Of a stretch of DNA of 13,273 nucleotides, positions 7,001-13,273 are shown piece by piece. This DNA is from Eutrophocola sp964490145 (GTDB lineage: Bacteria; Pseudomonadota; Gammaproteobacteria; Pseudomonadales; Pseudohongiellaceae), in the NCBI GenBank assembly GCA_964490145.1, contig CAZBBS010000076.1:1-13273 (forward strand). The letters are read 5' to 3'. The notes below the pieces were generated by a model. The model was not told where the DNA came from. It was given only the letters and a program-made list of their open reading frames with translations, and made no database searches. The position numbers and the translations under genes were made by a program. The stretch's first letter is position 1, and every line of letters starts with the position of its first letter.

Positions 7001-8194
7001 TCAGAGGTCTTCAGGCGCAGGAAACTCGGGGCTTTCGGATGCCCGGGCCCGGATGAAGCGGGTATCCTGATATTCAGCGCGAACCTGCTCCAGCCAGAAG
7101 ACACCATCATAAGCTCCGCTGTTACCGCGGGTGCCGACAAAATCGATATCGCCATCATTATCCATATCCTGGGCCATGAACATGTCAAACATGCCGCGCT
7201 CGCGGCGGGAAATATCATGCCGGATGAAGCTGCCATCTGCATTGCCAGCGTTTTCCCACCAGGCCAGGCGGCCGAGTGCATTGGCGGGTTTGGCGACGTA
7301 GTCTTCAAGGCGTGAACCCAGGCTGTAGCCGCCAGTCATGATGTCATGCTGGACAAAGTCGAAAGTTTCAGCCGTGCTGCGGTTTTCAAACCACATCATG
7401 CGGGTCTGGGCGACGGAGCCTGCAACGATGTCCATATCTCCGTCACCATCCAGATCCACCGGTTCCGCATTGATCGGCCAGGGTACCCGGGTCAGGACAT
7501 GTTCGGTCCAGCCCTCGGCATCCAGGGGATTTGCCGGGATACGGAAGACGGAAATCTCCCTGGGTTCCTGCCTTGCCTTCGTCGGGTCCTGGGCTCCCTT
7601 GTTGGGGCTGATGGCTTCCAGACGCCCATGACCGTCCAGGTCTGCCAGGAAAACCCGAATAAAGGAGCCCCGGTTCAGGGTGCTGGTCGGCCTGACTCTT
7701 TCCCAGTTGCCAGCCGCTCTGATATTCCGGCCCGGGTTCTGGAAATAGATCAGGTGTGAAAGTTCGCAGGCAGCGATGATGTCGGGAAAACCGTCGCCAT
7801 TGACATCACCGATTGCCACATCTTCAGCGGCGCCGGCTTCAGGCCCTTCTGCCAGGGTGACATTGATCCAGCGGTCGGGATCGGCAGTGCCAAAGGCTAT
7901 ACGGATGTGGCCTTCAGGTGCACCATCATAGACATCGTCTGACTCATGAACCGAAACGATGTCCATATAACCGTCATTATCCAGGTCGGCCATTTCAAGG
8001 CCGTCACTGCCGCGAAGCTCGACGCCGCTGGTGGCCTGATCATCCACCAGATGTTCCCGCCAGCTGATGAAGCGGTTGTCGGCAGCACGTACGATCGTGG
8101 GAAGGTCGCCTACGCCGCCGCCACGCAGTGATTGGGCCTGAAGCCCGGATACCAGCAGGAGGGACGTCACAACGAGTATCAAACGCATAGGCAT
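7001..8194 (-). CDS. Secreted FG-GAP/VCBS-repeat propeller protein
   Basis: A 397-aa exported protein with a signal peptide (MPMRLILVVTSLLLVSGLQA, cleavage before Q21) and no membrane anchor. It carries EF-hand-like calcium loops of the FG-GAP/VCBS type: DLDNDGYMD (70-78), DVNGDGFPD (130-138), a degenerate DLDGHGRLE (185-193), DLDGDGDMD (247-255) and DMDNDGDID (343-351). Each is followed by a hydrophobic strand and spaced by blade-sized segments with WFEN or WWEN turns, so a calcium-stabilised beta-propeller is expected. Family members bind ligands or surfaces and rarely have a known enzymatic role. GGAGG 7 bases before the ATG at 8194 fixes the start. The gene lies 28 bp after the Vgb-like lipoprotein gene, so the two exported propellers are probably made together. 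Confidence 0.85.
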   Translation of the reverse strand: MPMRLILVVTSLLLVSGLQAQSLRGGGVGDLPTIVRAADNRFISWREHLVDDQATSGVELRGSDGLEMADLDNDGYMDIVSVHESDDVYDGAPEGHIRIAFGTADPDRWINVTLAEGPEAGAAEDVAIGDVNGDGFPDIIAACELSHLIYFQNPGRNIRAAGNWERVRPTSTLNRGSFIRVFLADLDGHGRLEAISPNKGAQDPTKARQEPREISVFRIPANPLDAEGWTEHVLTRVPWPINAEPVDLDGDGDMDIVAGSVAQTRMMWFENRSTAETFDFVQHDIMTGGYSLGSRLEDYVAKPANALGRLAWWENAGNADGSFIRHDISRRERGMFDMFMAQDMDNDGDIDFVGTRGNSGAYDGVFWLEQVRAEYQDTRFIRARASESPEFPAPEDL

Positions 8195-8222
8195 GAGTTT
8201 CCCTCCATGAAGGTTAAGTCAG

Positions 8223-9311
8223 CTACTCGAATTTGAGGTAGCCGATTCGGTTATTTGCCGGGTCCGTAAACCAGAGCTTGTCGGTCAGGAAATCCGGGGT
8301 CTGACGGTCGCTGCCGGCGCTGAGGCCCACGGCTCTGGCAGGTCCGTCAGCGATTGGAAATTCGGTAATATCCCCCGCTGGCGTAACCCGTCCCAGGGTG
8401 TTGTTCTTGGTATACCAGATATTTGTATCAGGTCCGACAGCAATATTGATGGGCGTTGACCCTTCGCTGGGGATGTCGAACTCGGTGATTTCGCCAGTCA
8501 TGGTGATGCGACCCACACGGTTGCCAATAACCGGGGTGTTGTCCATGCCGCCATTGAGTTCGAGAAACCACATATTGCCATCGGTGCCAGCCGTGATGTC
8601 GCCGGGCCCCGTCCGGGGCTGAGGGAGATCGAACTCGGTGATGTCACCATCAGGCGTGATGCGCCCGATTTTTCCAGCCTTGAATTCCGAGAACCAGATA
8701 TTGCCGTCAGGCCCTGCGGCCAGCGCCCTGGGACCGCTGTCTGGTGTCGGGATATCAAATTCAGTGACGTTTCCTTCAGGGGTAATCCGTCCGATTTTCG
8801 AGGCAGCAAACATGCCTATCCAGATGTTGCCGTCTCCACCCAGGGCAATGGCCCTGGGCTGGCTGTCTGGTGCTGACAGGTCGAACTCGGTGATGTTTCC
8901 CTCGGGAGTGATTCTCCCCATCCTGCCGCTGTTGTGTTCGGAAAACCACATGTTGCCATCGCTGCCCAGGGAAATGATGCGTGGCGAACTGTCCGGGGTC
9001 GGGATGGGAAACACCTGTATATCCGATTCATCGGCAGGCAGCCGGCCAATAGCGTTGGCATTGCTCAGGGTGAACCAGATGTCGCCATTACGGGCAATGG
9101 CAATAGTAGTGGGGCCTGCATTTTCCTCCGGCATCAGGAATTCAGTGACCACACCATTGGTCTCAGGAGCACTGGGTCGGGGCGGAGGCAGATTAATGGA
9201 AACTGTTTCGGAGTTCGGGTTGTCAGGAGGGGGCGGTACCTCATCGGAACAGGCGGCCAGGTTCAGGATGAGCAGGGTGAAAGTCAGAACAGTACGAGGG
9301 TGATGGGTCAT
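8223..9311 (-). CDS. Vgb-like (streptogramin lyase-like) beta-propeller lipoprotein
   Basis: A 362-aa predicted lipoprotein with lipobox LAAC and C21 as the lipid anchor. A Pro-rich linker (CSDEVPPPPDNPN to about residue 50) precedes seven repeats marked by (I/M/L)W(F/I/Y) at 78, 121, 163, 205, 247, 298 and 346 and by GRITPEGNITEFD-like strands. This is the repeat of virginiamycin B lyase and its many propeller relatives, and seven repeats close one propeller. The mature protein has a single histidine (H126 in WFSEHNSG) and none in the late blades, where Vgb has its catalytic base, so streptogramin cleavage is unlikely. A binding or scaffold role at the outer membrane is more plausible. There is no Shine-Dalgarno before the ATG at 9311, although the lipobox position supports this start. 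It heads a minus-strand unit with the FG-GAP and MmgE/PrpD genes. Confidence 0.8.
   Translation of the reverse strand: MTHHPRTVLTFTLLILNLAACSDEVPPPPDNPNSETVSINLPPPRPSAPETNGVVTEFLMPEENAGPTTIAIARNGDIWFTLSNANAIGRLPADESDIQVFPIPTPDSSPRIISLGSDGNMWFSEHNSGRMGRITPEGNITEFDLSAPDSQPRAIALGGDGNIWIGMFAASKIGRITPEGNVTEFDIPTPDSGPRALAAGPDGNIWFSEFKAGKIGRITPDGDITEFDLPQPRTGPGDITAGTDGNMWFLELNGGMDNTPVIGNRVGRITMTGEITEFDIPSEGSTPINIAVGPDTNIWYTKNNTLGRVTPAGDITEFPIADGPARAVGLSAGSDRQTPDFLTDKLWFTDPANNRIGYLKFE
8565..9080 (-). repeat. Tandem ~126-bp coding repeat (propeller blades)
   Basis: The middle blades of the Vgb-like gene repeat at DNA level with a period of 126-129 bp (42-43 codons). On the plus strand, variants of GAACTCGGTGATGT recur near 8474, 8631, 8756 and 8881, each followed by a CCATCAGGCGTGAT-like or CCCTCGGGAGTGAT-like stretch. 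The outer blades are more diverged and spaced wider (51 and 48 codons). Confidence 0.75.
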
Positions 9312-9421
9312 GATATTTAACGTTATGCAGCCTGAAGTGAGCAGTCAATAAGTTGTCTGAGACTAGCAGGGAGTGTAGGTGAATTCAATGTGGCGGCGCG
9401 GCCATGGACCTGTTGTTCTGG

Positions 9422-9448
9422 CTTTCGAACTTCGGTATCTTCCCATCT
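9422..9448 (+). promoter_or_regulatory. Candidate heat-shock (sigma-32-like) promoter of the Hsp70 gene
   Basis: CCCATCT at 9442-9448 matches the CCCATnT -10 signature of sigma-32 promoters. Twelve bases upstream is CTTTCGAA (9422-9429), a partial match to the CTTGAAA -35; the spacer is slightly shorter than usual. A weaker sigma-70 reading, TTGTTC-17-TATCTT, overlaps it. The promoter would give a leader of about 20 bases to the ATG at 9478. Confidence 0.4.
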
Positions 9449-9477
9449 CTTTTGCGGTTTAAGACGAGCTTTACGCA

Positions 9478-10923
9478 ATGACAGCAAACCCTGCAGGCAG
9501 CCATGGCCAGACTTCCCCCGGTGTCGGCATCGACTTTGGCACCTCAAACAGCGCTGCGGCAATCTTCGATGGCAGCCGGATTACCCTGGTGCATCTGGAA
9601 TCTGACGCAGACATTATGCCGTCGGCCAGTTACATCGACCGGGATTTTGTGACCTGCACCGGGCAGGAAGCTATTGATACCTATATTGCCCAGAACCAGG
9701 GGCGGAAAGTGGAGATGAGTGTGGAAGTCCTGGGTGAGGCTCGCACCAGCACCGGACATATGGACATGGCGACCCAGCTTCCTGCAGAGGCTGATACTCA
9801 CATGGTATACGGTCAGGCTTTTAACGATGGCAGCCTGCCCGGAAGATTGTTCAGGGGAACCAAGCGTCTCTTGGGCAGCGTCGACACCCAGCGCATCATG
9901 GTGTTCAACAGACCTTTTCGCCTGGTGGCGCTGATAACACCGATTCTGCTGCGGATGCGGCTGGCTATCGAAAATTCCATGGCCGCTCTGGGTAAACCGG
10001 CGAAGGTCAACAAGGCCTGTATCGGCCATCCAGTGAATTTTGAGGGCAGGGACAGCGACCATAATAAAGTGGCCCTGGACAGACTCAGTGAAGCCTATAA
10101 ATATGCGGGTATCAGCGATCAGACCTTTTACCCGGAACCCACCGCTGCAGCACTGAGCTATCTGTATGCCAATCCGGATGAGGAAAGCGATACCCTGCTC
10201 ACTGTTGATTTCGGTGGAGGCACGCTCGACCTTTGTATACTCAAGCGCAATGAAAGTTTTTTTGATGTGGTGGCCATTCACGGCATAGGCCTGGGTGGTG
10301 ATCACATAGACCAGTGCATGTTCCGCCACATCCTGTTTCCCCTGTTGGGAAAAGGTGAACGCTGGGTCCGGGAAGTGGATGGCAAGGTCGTGGATACCCT
10401 GTTTCCCTTTGAGTCCTATGCTGATTTTCTGATCAACTGGACAGTCAGCTATATGCTCAACCAGAACGAGTACACCACACCCGTCCTGGATAAGATGCGG
10501 CAAGGCGGAGAAGGGGTGGAAAAATTCGAGCGTCTGTATGAGCTTATCACCCAGAACTATTCCTACCAGGTTTTCCAGGCGATCAAGGACTGCAAGGCAG
10601 CGCTTTCCCAGCGTGAATCCGCCATTTTGGATATCCCTGAAATCGATGTTGCTCTGGAAATAAGCCGCATTGATTTTGAGGCCATGATCAGTGAATTGCT
10701 GCAGCGCTTTGAAAAGGCTGTTGATGACACCCTGGAGAAGGCGGGAATGTCTCGGGATGACATTCAGCTGGTATTGCGCACAGGCGGCTCATCCCTGATT
10801 CCGGCAGTTCGGGATATTCTCGAGCATCGCTTCAGGGGACGTGTGGTTGAGCATGATCCCTTTACCAGTGTGGCTGCAGGTCTGGCATTGGCCGAATACT
10901 ACGGGCATGCGACAAGGCAGTAA
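9478..10923 (+). CDS. Short Hsp70-family ATPase, YegD-like
   Basis: A 481-aa actin-fold ATPase of the Hsp70 superfamily. It has phosphate-1 loop GIDFGTSNSAAAIF (17-30), phosphate-2 loop LTVDFGGGTLDL (241-252), YPEPTAAALSYLYA (218-231) before it, and the adenosine motif RTGGSSLIPAVRDI (434-447). The protein ends soon after the nucleotide-binding domain and lacks the DnaK-type peptide-binding domain and lid. This is the architecture of E. coli YegD, to which it also resembles in the CIGHPVNFEG segment. The client, if any, is unknown, and no DnaJ or GrpE gene is present here. The ribosome binding site is weak (GAG about 9 bases upstream). It is transcribed alone, divergent from the propeller-lipoprotein cluster across 166 bp, and has no obvious terminator after the stop. 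Confidence 0.85.
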   Translation: MTANPAGSHGQTSPGVGIDFGTSNSAAAIFDGSRITLVHLESDADIMPSASYIDRDFVTCTGQEAIDTYIAQNQGRKVEMSVEVLGEARTSTGHMDMATQLPAEADTHMVYGQAFNDGSLPGRLFRGTKRLLGSVDTQRIMVFNRPFRLVALITPILLRMRLAIENSMAALGKPAKVNKACIGHPVNFEGRDSDHNKVALDRLSEAYKYAGISDQTFYPEPTAAALSYLYANPDEESDTLLTVDFGGGTLDLCILKRNESFFDVVAIHGIGLGGDHIDQCMFRHILFPLLGKGERWVREVDGKVVDTLFPFESYADFLINWTVSYMLNQNEYTTPVLDKMRQGGEGVEKFERLYELITQNYSYQVFQAIKDCKAALSQRESAILDIPEIDVALEISRIDFEAMISELLQRFEKAVDDTLEKAGMSRDDIQLVLRTGGSSLIPAVRDILEHRFRGRVVEHDPFTSVAAGLALAEYYGHATRQ

Positions 10924-10951
10924 CCCTACCAACCCTCAAATTCACTAAATC

Positions 10952-10967
10952 TGGCATAACATTTGCC
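10952..10967 (+). promoter_or_regulatory. Sigma-54 (RpoN) -24/-12 promoter
   Basis: TGGCATAACATTTGCC matches the consensus TGGCAYRN4TTGCW at every defined base except the last. It has GG at 10953-10954 and GC at 10965-10966 separated by exactly 10 bp. It lies 29 bp after the Hsp70 stop, oriented toward the small gene at 11056. Transcription would start near 10978, giving a leader of roughly 78 bases. Sigma-54 promoters need an enhancer-binding activator, whose site is not identified here. Confidence 0.65.
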
Positions 10968-11055
10968 GTATATCCTCATGAAGGCAGATGAGAGTTTTTC
11001 GCTGTTCTCATTTTTCCCAGAAATCCAACGGTTTACAGGAAATGAGGAGATGAAG

Positions 11056-11295
11056 ATGAATTACTATGTCAAAGAAATGGCGGACAAAAGTGCCGTTTTA
11101 ATGTCAGAAGACGGTTTTGAACTGGCATCCTATCCATCCGTTAAAATAGCGATAGCGGCATATTGTGAACAGTGCTTCGTTGCTCCCCAGCATATTGAAT
11201 CCCATTACAGTTACCTGGCAGGCTCCCGCTGTGATTTTGAGGATAGCTTTCTGGCAGATGATCTGGGGTCACTGATTGATCAGGTGTGCCATTAG
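11056..11295 (+). CDS. Small acidic protein of unknown function, sigma-54-promoted
   Basis: A 79-aa protein starting MNYYVKEMADKSAVLM. GAGGAG (11044-11049) sits 6 bases before the ATG at 11056, which decides the start. The ATG at 11050 abuts that site, and a TTG at 10963 falls inside the promoter. No signal peptide or membrane segment is seen. Four cysteines occur: C37 and C40 as CEQC, C59 and C78. With H46, H50 and the terminal H79 they could bind metal or respond to redox state, but this is inference. The C-terminal third is acidic (FEDSFLADDLGSL). I do not recognise the family. A nearly perfect sigma-54 promoter upstream implies activator-controlled expression. It is followed by a convergent nucleotide cyclase gene. 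Confidence 0.75.
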   Translation: MNYYVKEMADKSAVLMSEDGFELASYPSVKIAIAAYCEQCFVAPQHIESHYSYLAGSRCDFEDSFLADDLGSLIDQVCH

Positions 11296-11346
11296 GCCGT
11301 GAGCCAGAGGATGAAAAGAGGTGGGCAGCTGGCTTGAAAAGGCCTA
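11293..11346. repeat. Two-part inverted repeat spanning both convergent stop codons
   Basis: TAGGCC (11293-11298) pairs with GGCCTA (11341-11346), and inside them AGCCAG (11302-11307) pairs with CTGGCT (11329-11334). The outer arms contain the stop codon of the small gene and, on the other strand, that of the cyclase gene. No T-tract follows in either direction, so it is not a standard intrinsic terminator. It may still act as a 3'-end stabilising stem for both messages. Confidence 0.45.
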
Positions 11347-12525
11347 GCATATTTCGCCCTGCAGGACCGTGGTACCGCTCTTGTTGGCGGCCACCTGCTT
11401 CAGCATATAGCGATAGTAGTCCTCAAACCCTGTGTTTTGCTGGATCAGACGGCAGAACAGGTCATCTGCCTGGTCAAAGTCGCGGGCGTAGTAAAAGTCG
11501 AGGGCTTTTTTGTGCAGGTCAAGAATCTGCCGGGTGCTGTCGGAAATATCTGCCTTCATGCCAATGGGATGATAAATCTTGCTGATGATACGCTTGCCCT
11601 TTACGTGCACGGTATCCAGTTCCATGAACTCGATGTCATCCATGCTCTTCGCGGTTTCCTCCCCACAGATGGTCGGCACATGATATACCCTTGTCATGGC
11701 CTGCAATCGTGAAGACAGGTTCACTGCATCTCCTATAACCGTATATGCCAGCCGATACCGGGATCCCATGTTGCCGACGTTCACCATACCGGTGTTGATG
11801 CCAATTCCCATGGTTTGGCGAGGCCATCCTTTACTGGTGTAGATTTTGGCGAGCTTGTCCACGGCCTGCTGCATTTCAAAACTGGCCAGGACCGTCCGCC
11901 TGGCATGATCCACCTGGGTGACCGGCGCGCTCCGGAAAGTCATGATGGAGTCACCAATGTATTTGTCTATTGTAGCCCCGTATTTATAAAGGATGGCTGT
12001 GAGTTCATTGAAGTAGTCATTGAGCATCCGGACCAATTCACGGGGTGTCATCTGCTCTGAGACACCGGAGAAATTCTGCAGATCGCAGAACAGTACGGTC
12101 ATGTGTTTTGACTCGCCTTCAAGGTTGATGTGCTCGCTGCGTGTACTGAGCTCTGCCACAATTTCTGGAGGCACATACTGGCCGAACATATCGATCAGCT
12201 CCTGCTTTTTCTGCGTCTCGGAAAAATAGGTCAGCAGGACATTGACGCCAAACAGCATGAGCAGGACAAGCAGGCTGTACTGCATGGGGACACCGGGATC
12301 CCTGAACGGAAAACCTATGCCCAGTGTGGCCGGGGGAATGGTCAGAAAGAGGACCAGGAATGATGCAGCAATAGGAGTGAATATGGGTAAGGTAAGACTC
12401 AGCACAACGCCCGATTGCAGCATGACCAGGAATTCAGCTGAGGTGATGGCTTCGGGAAGCTGGATTTCGCCAGAGGGGGTGATCATCATGGGCAATATCA
12501 GACACAGGCGTGAGATCTTCGTCAT
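11344..12525 (-). CDS. Membrane-bound class III adenylate/guanylate cyclase, lacking a CHASE2 sensor
   Basis: A 393-aa protein that makes a cyclic nucleotide, probably cAMP, at the inner membrane. Residues ~32-101 hold about three hydrophobic segments, then FSETQKKQELIDMFGQYVPPEIVAEL (101-126), the linker typical of CHASE2-type bacterial cyclases. The catalytic domain (~140-325) has metal-binding D148 (LFCDLQNFSG) and D192, K188 in DKYIGDSIM, T262 at the purine-specifying position, and N269/R273 in GDAVNLSSRL, so it looks active. The usual MAFWGAP reads MTFRSAP. CHASE2 relatives carry about 250-300 extracytoplasmic residues ahead of the membrane part, and here they are missing. The frame is closed by a TGA just upstream, so the ATG at 12525 is the first possible start. 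Its nearest GGAGG is 17 bases away. It overlaps the upstream gene by 92 bp in another frame. Confidence 0.85.
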   Translation of the reverse strand: MTKISRLCLILPMMITPSGEIQLPEAITSAEFLVMLQSGVVLSLTLPIFTPIAASFLVLFLTIPPATLGIGFPFRDPGVPMQYSLLVLLMLFGVNVLLTYFSETQKKQELIDMFGQYVPPEIVAELSTRSEHINLEGESKHMTVLFCDLQNFSGVSEQMTPRELVRMLNDYFNELTAILYKYGATIDKYIGDSIMTFRSAPVTQVDHARRTVLASFEMQQAVDKLAKIYTSKGWPRQTMGIGINTGMVNVGNMGSRYRLAYTVIGDAVNLSSRLQAMTRVYHVPTICGEETAKSMDDIEFMELDTVHVKGKRIISKIYHPIGMKADISDSTRQILDLHKKALDFYYARDFDQADDLFCRLIQQNTGFEDYYRYMLKQVAANKSGTTVLQGEIC

Positions 12526-13102
12526 CGACCAGGGTGCTGCTTCCTCCTGTGTTCACCCGGGAAAAATAGCTGCTTTCAAGCAGTGACAGGGTGTCATCGT
12601 TGTCGAAGTTCAGGGGAAGTTCTTCCGGTTCAGGTGCAGAGGATGGCGTTTCCTCAATCTGTGGTTGTTCCTCTGCGACAGGGACAGCTGGTTGGTTGCC
12701 AGAGGTGTTGAATTCGATTTGTTCGATTTCCTCCTCTTCGTGACGGCTGAAGGTGAGATCCTCCAGTGTGAGTTCGTCAAGTCCTGCTTCAATAGGCTTT
12801 TTTGGCACCGTTTTTTCTGTGTTTTCCACAGTAGCATCGGAGGGGGATTCCTGGGAGTCCAGATGGAGCGACAGGGTTTCCAGTTCATCAGGATCCGGGT
12901 TGATGATCAGTGGTCCGGTTTCCAGGTCCAGGGAGTCTGGTGTTGAAAGCTCATTGTGTTCGGTTGAGGCCTGCAGTTCGTCCATGGAACCGGATTGAAC
13001 ACGCGCATTCTGGTCGTCTGTCTGCTCCAGTTCCGCTTTTTCTTTCGCTGCTTTACTCTTGGCTTCCTCGGCCTTTCGTAAAGCTTCCATCAACAGGCTC
13101 AT
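12434..13102 (-). CDS. Acidic protein with MSLLMEALRKAEEAK N-terminus, probably truncated
   Basis: A 222-aa protein that begins with a strongly helical, charged segment (MSLLMEALRKAEEAKSKA, about 28 residues, likely coiled coil). It continues as a low-complexity acidic region rich in Glu, Asp, Ser and Pro. From memory, proteins with this start in gammaproteobacteria go on to a membrane helix and TPR-like repeats and occur near secretin or pilus genes. This one has neither. Its last ~30 residues (from about VDDEDLTPVSDIAHDD to SRSHHLS) are encoded over the start of the cyclase gene in another frame. AGGGAG lies 10 bases before the ATG. It follows an unidentified gene by 67 bp with no terminator, so it probably belongs to that operon. 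The function is unknown. A deletion or frameshift has possibly removed the normal C-terminus. Confidence 0.65.
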   Translation of the reverse strand: MSLLMEALRKAEEAKSKAAKEKAELEQTDDQNARVQSGSMDELQASTEHNELSTPDSLDLETGPLIINPDPDELETLSLHLDSQESPSDATVENTEKTVPKKPIEAGLDELTLEDLTFSRHEEEEIEQIEFNTSGNQPAVPVAEEQPQIEETPSSAPEPEELPLNFDNDDTLSLLESSYFSRVNTGGSSTLVDDEDLTPVSDIAHDDHPLWRNPASRSHHLS

Positions 13103-13169
13103 TTGGCATCATCTCCCTAAAGCGAATCAGGGGCTGGAGCCGGTGAGAGGTCTTCCGAATTCCGGCGGC

Positions 13170-13273
13170 TTATTGATGGATATGCCTTCTGAGTTCAGGT
13201 TCGGGGTCATCATCAATGGTCACCAGCTTGCCGATAATGCCCTTGTCTGTCGGGATTTCCGGCGCAGCTGTCT
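13170..13273 (-). CDS. C-terminal end of an unidentified minus-strand gene (partial)
   Basis: Of the three minus-strand frames at the right edge, only one stays open for a useful length. It encodes TAAPEIPTDKGIIGKLVTID and a further 13 residues before a TAA at 13172-13170; the other two frames hit stops within about 20 codons. The tail is mixed hydrophobic and acidic, ending DDDPEPELRRHIHQ. It lies 67 bp upstream of the acidic protein gene in the same direction, which fits an operon. With 33 residues no family can be assigned. A pilus or secretion component would fit the neighbour but is a guess. Confidence 0.6.
   Translation of the reverse strand, partial: TAAPEIPTDKGIIGKLVTIDDDPEPELRRHIHQ

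Noticed and set aside
8638..9303. A 221-codon plus-strand frame with repeated segments.
   Set aside because: The repetition mirrors the propeller blades on the minus strand, and the lipobox and WF repeats show which strand is coding.
8223..9311. Annotation as a streptogramin (virginiamycin B) resistance lyase.
   Set aside because: Only the propeller repeat is shared. The mature protein has one histidine and none in the late blades, and it is a tethered lipoprotein, unlike the soluble cytoplasmic resistance enzyme.
9312..9348. TTGACT (9348-9343) as the -35 of a near-leaderless transcript for the propeller lipoprotein.
   Set aside because: The -10 candidates fit poorly: CATAAC gives a 15-bp spacer and TAACGT matches only three bases. 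The lack of a ribosome binding site is real, but the promoter call is not supported.
9544..10503. A 319-codon minus-strand frame inside the Hsp70 gene.
   Set aside because: It is antisense to a clear Hsp70 ATPase with all nucleotide-binding motifs. It has no family features and no ribosome binding context.

Overview
The window reads as a chromosomal segment from a gammaproteobacterium, probably free-living and aquatic. The grounds are moderate G+C content, compact genes with classical purine-rich ribosome binding sites, several exported proteins and lipoproteins, an aromatic ring-cleavage enzyme, and a gene starting MSLLMEALRKAEEAK. That N-terminus is a type I associate with gammaproteobacterial pilus or secretion loci. 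The genus cannot be fixed from sequence alone. I see no tRNA, rRNA, CRISPR array, insertion sequence or phage gene. No stretch of 300 bases lacks a gene.

Left part (1-5578). The tail of a plus-strand gene converges on a minus-strand fused gallate dioxygenase across a bidirectional terminator. The dioxygenase has its own promoter with a dyad over the predicted transcription start. Upstream of it lie three minus-strand genes that may be co-transcribed: an exported esterase of the feruloyl-esterase-like alpha/beta-hydrolase type, a metallo-beta-lactamase-fold hydrolase 20 bp behind it, and a cyclic-nucleotide-binding/HDOD signalling protein 58 bp further on, closed by a terminator. A small six-cysteine lipoprotein diverges from the esterase across a 181-bp region that holds a perfect 14-bp palindrome.

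Middle part (5577-9311). This is a minus-strand cluster of a lipoprotein with a seven-repeat Vgb-like beta-propeller, a secreted FG-GAP/VCBS propeller protein 28 bp behind it, and an MmgE/PrpD-family enzyme, closed by a terminator. Two predicted surface or periplasmic propellers upstream of a cytoplasmic carboxylate-processing enzyme form the most distinctive gene set here. Its substrate is unknown.

Right part (9422-13273). A short Hsp70 of the YegD type is preceded by a heat-shock-like -10 element. It is followed by a small acidic protein of unknown function behind a near-consensus sigma-54 promoter. Converging on these from the right is a minus-strand set: the end of an unidentified gene, an acidic protein with the MSLLMEALRKAEEAK start, and a membrane-bound class III nucleotide cyclase. 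The last two overlap by 92 bp in different frames. Each looks cut short relative to its family: the first lacks a membrane/TPR part and the second lacks a CHASE2 sensor. This suggests a deletion or fusion junction, or an unusual overlap.

The strongest leads are the sigma-54-driven orphan small gene, the overlapping acidic-protein/cyclase pair, and the propeller-propeller-MmgE/PrpD cluster.
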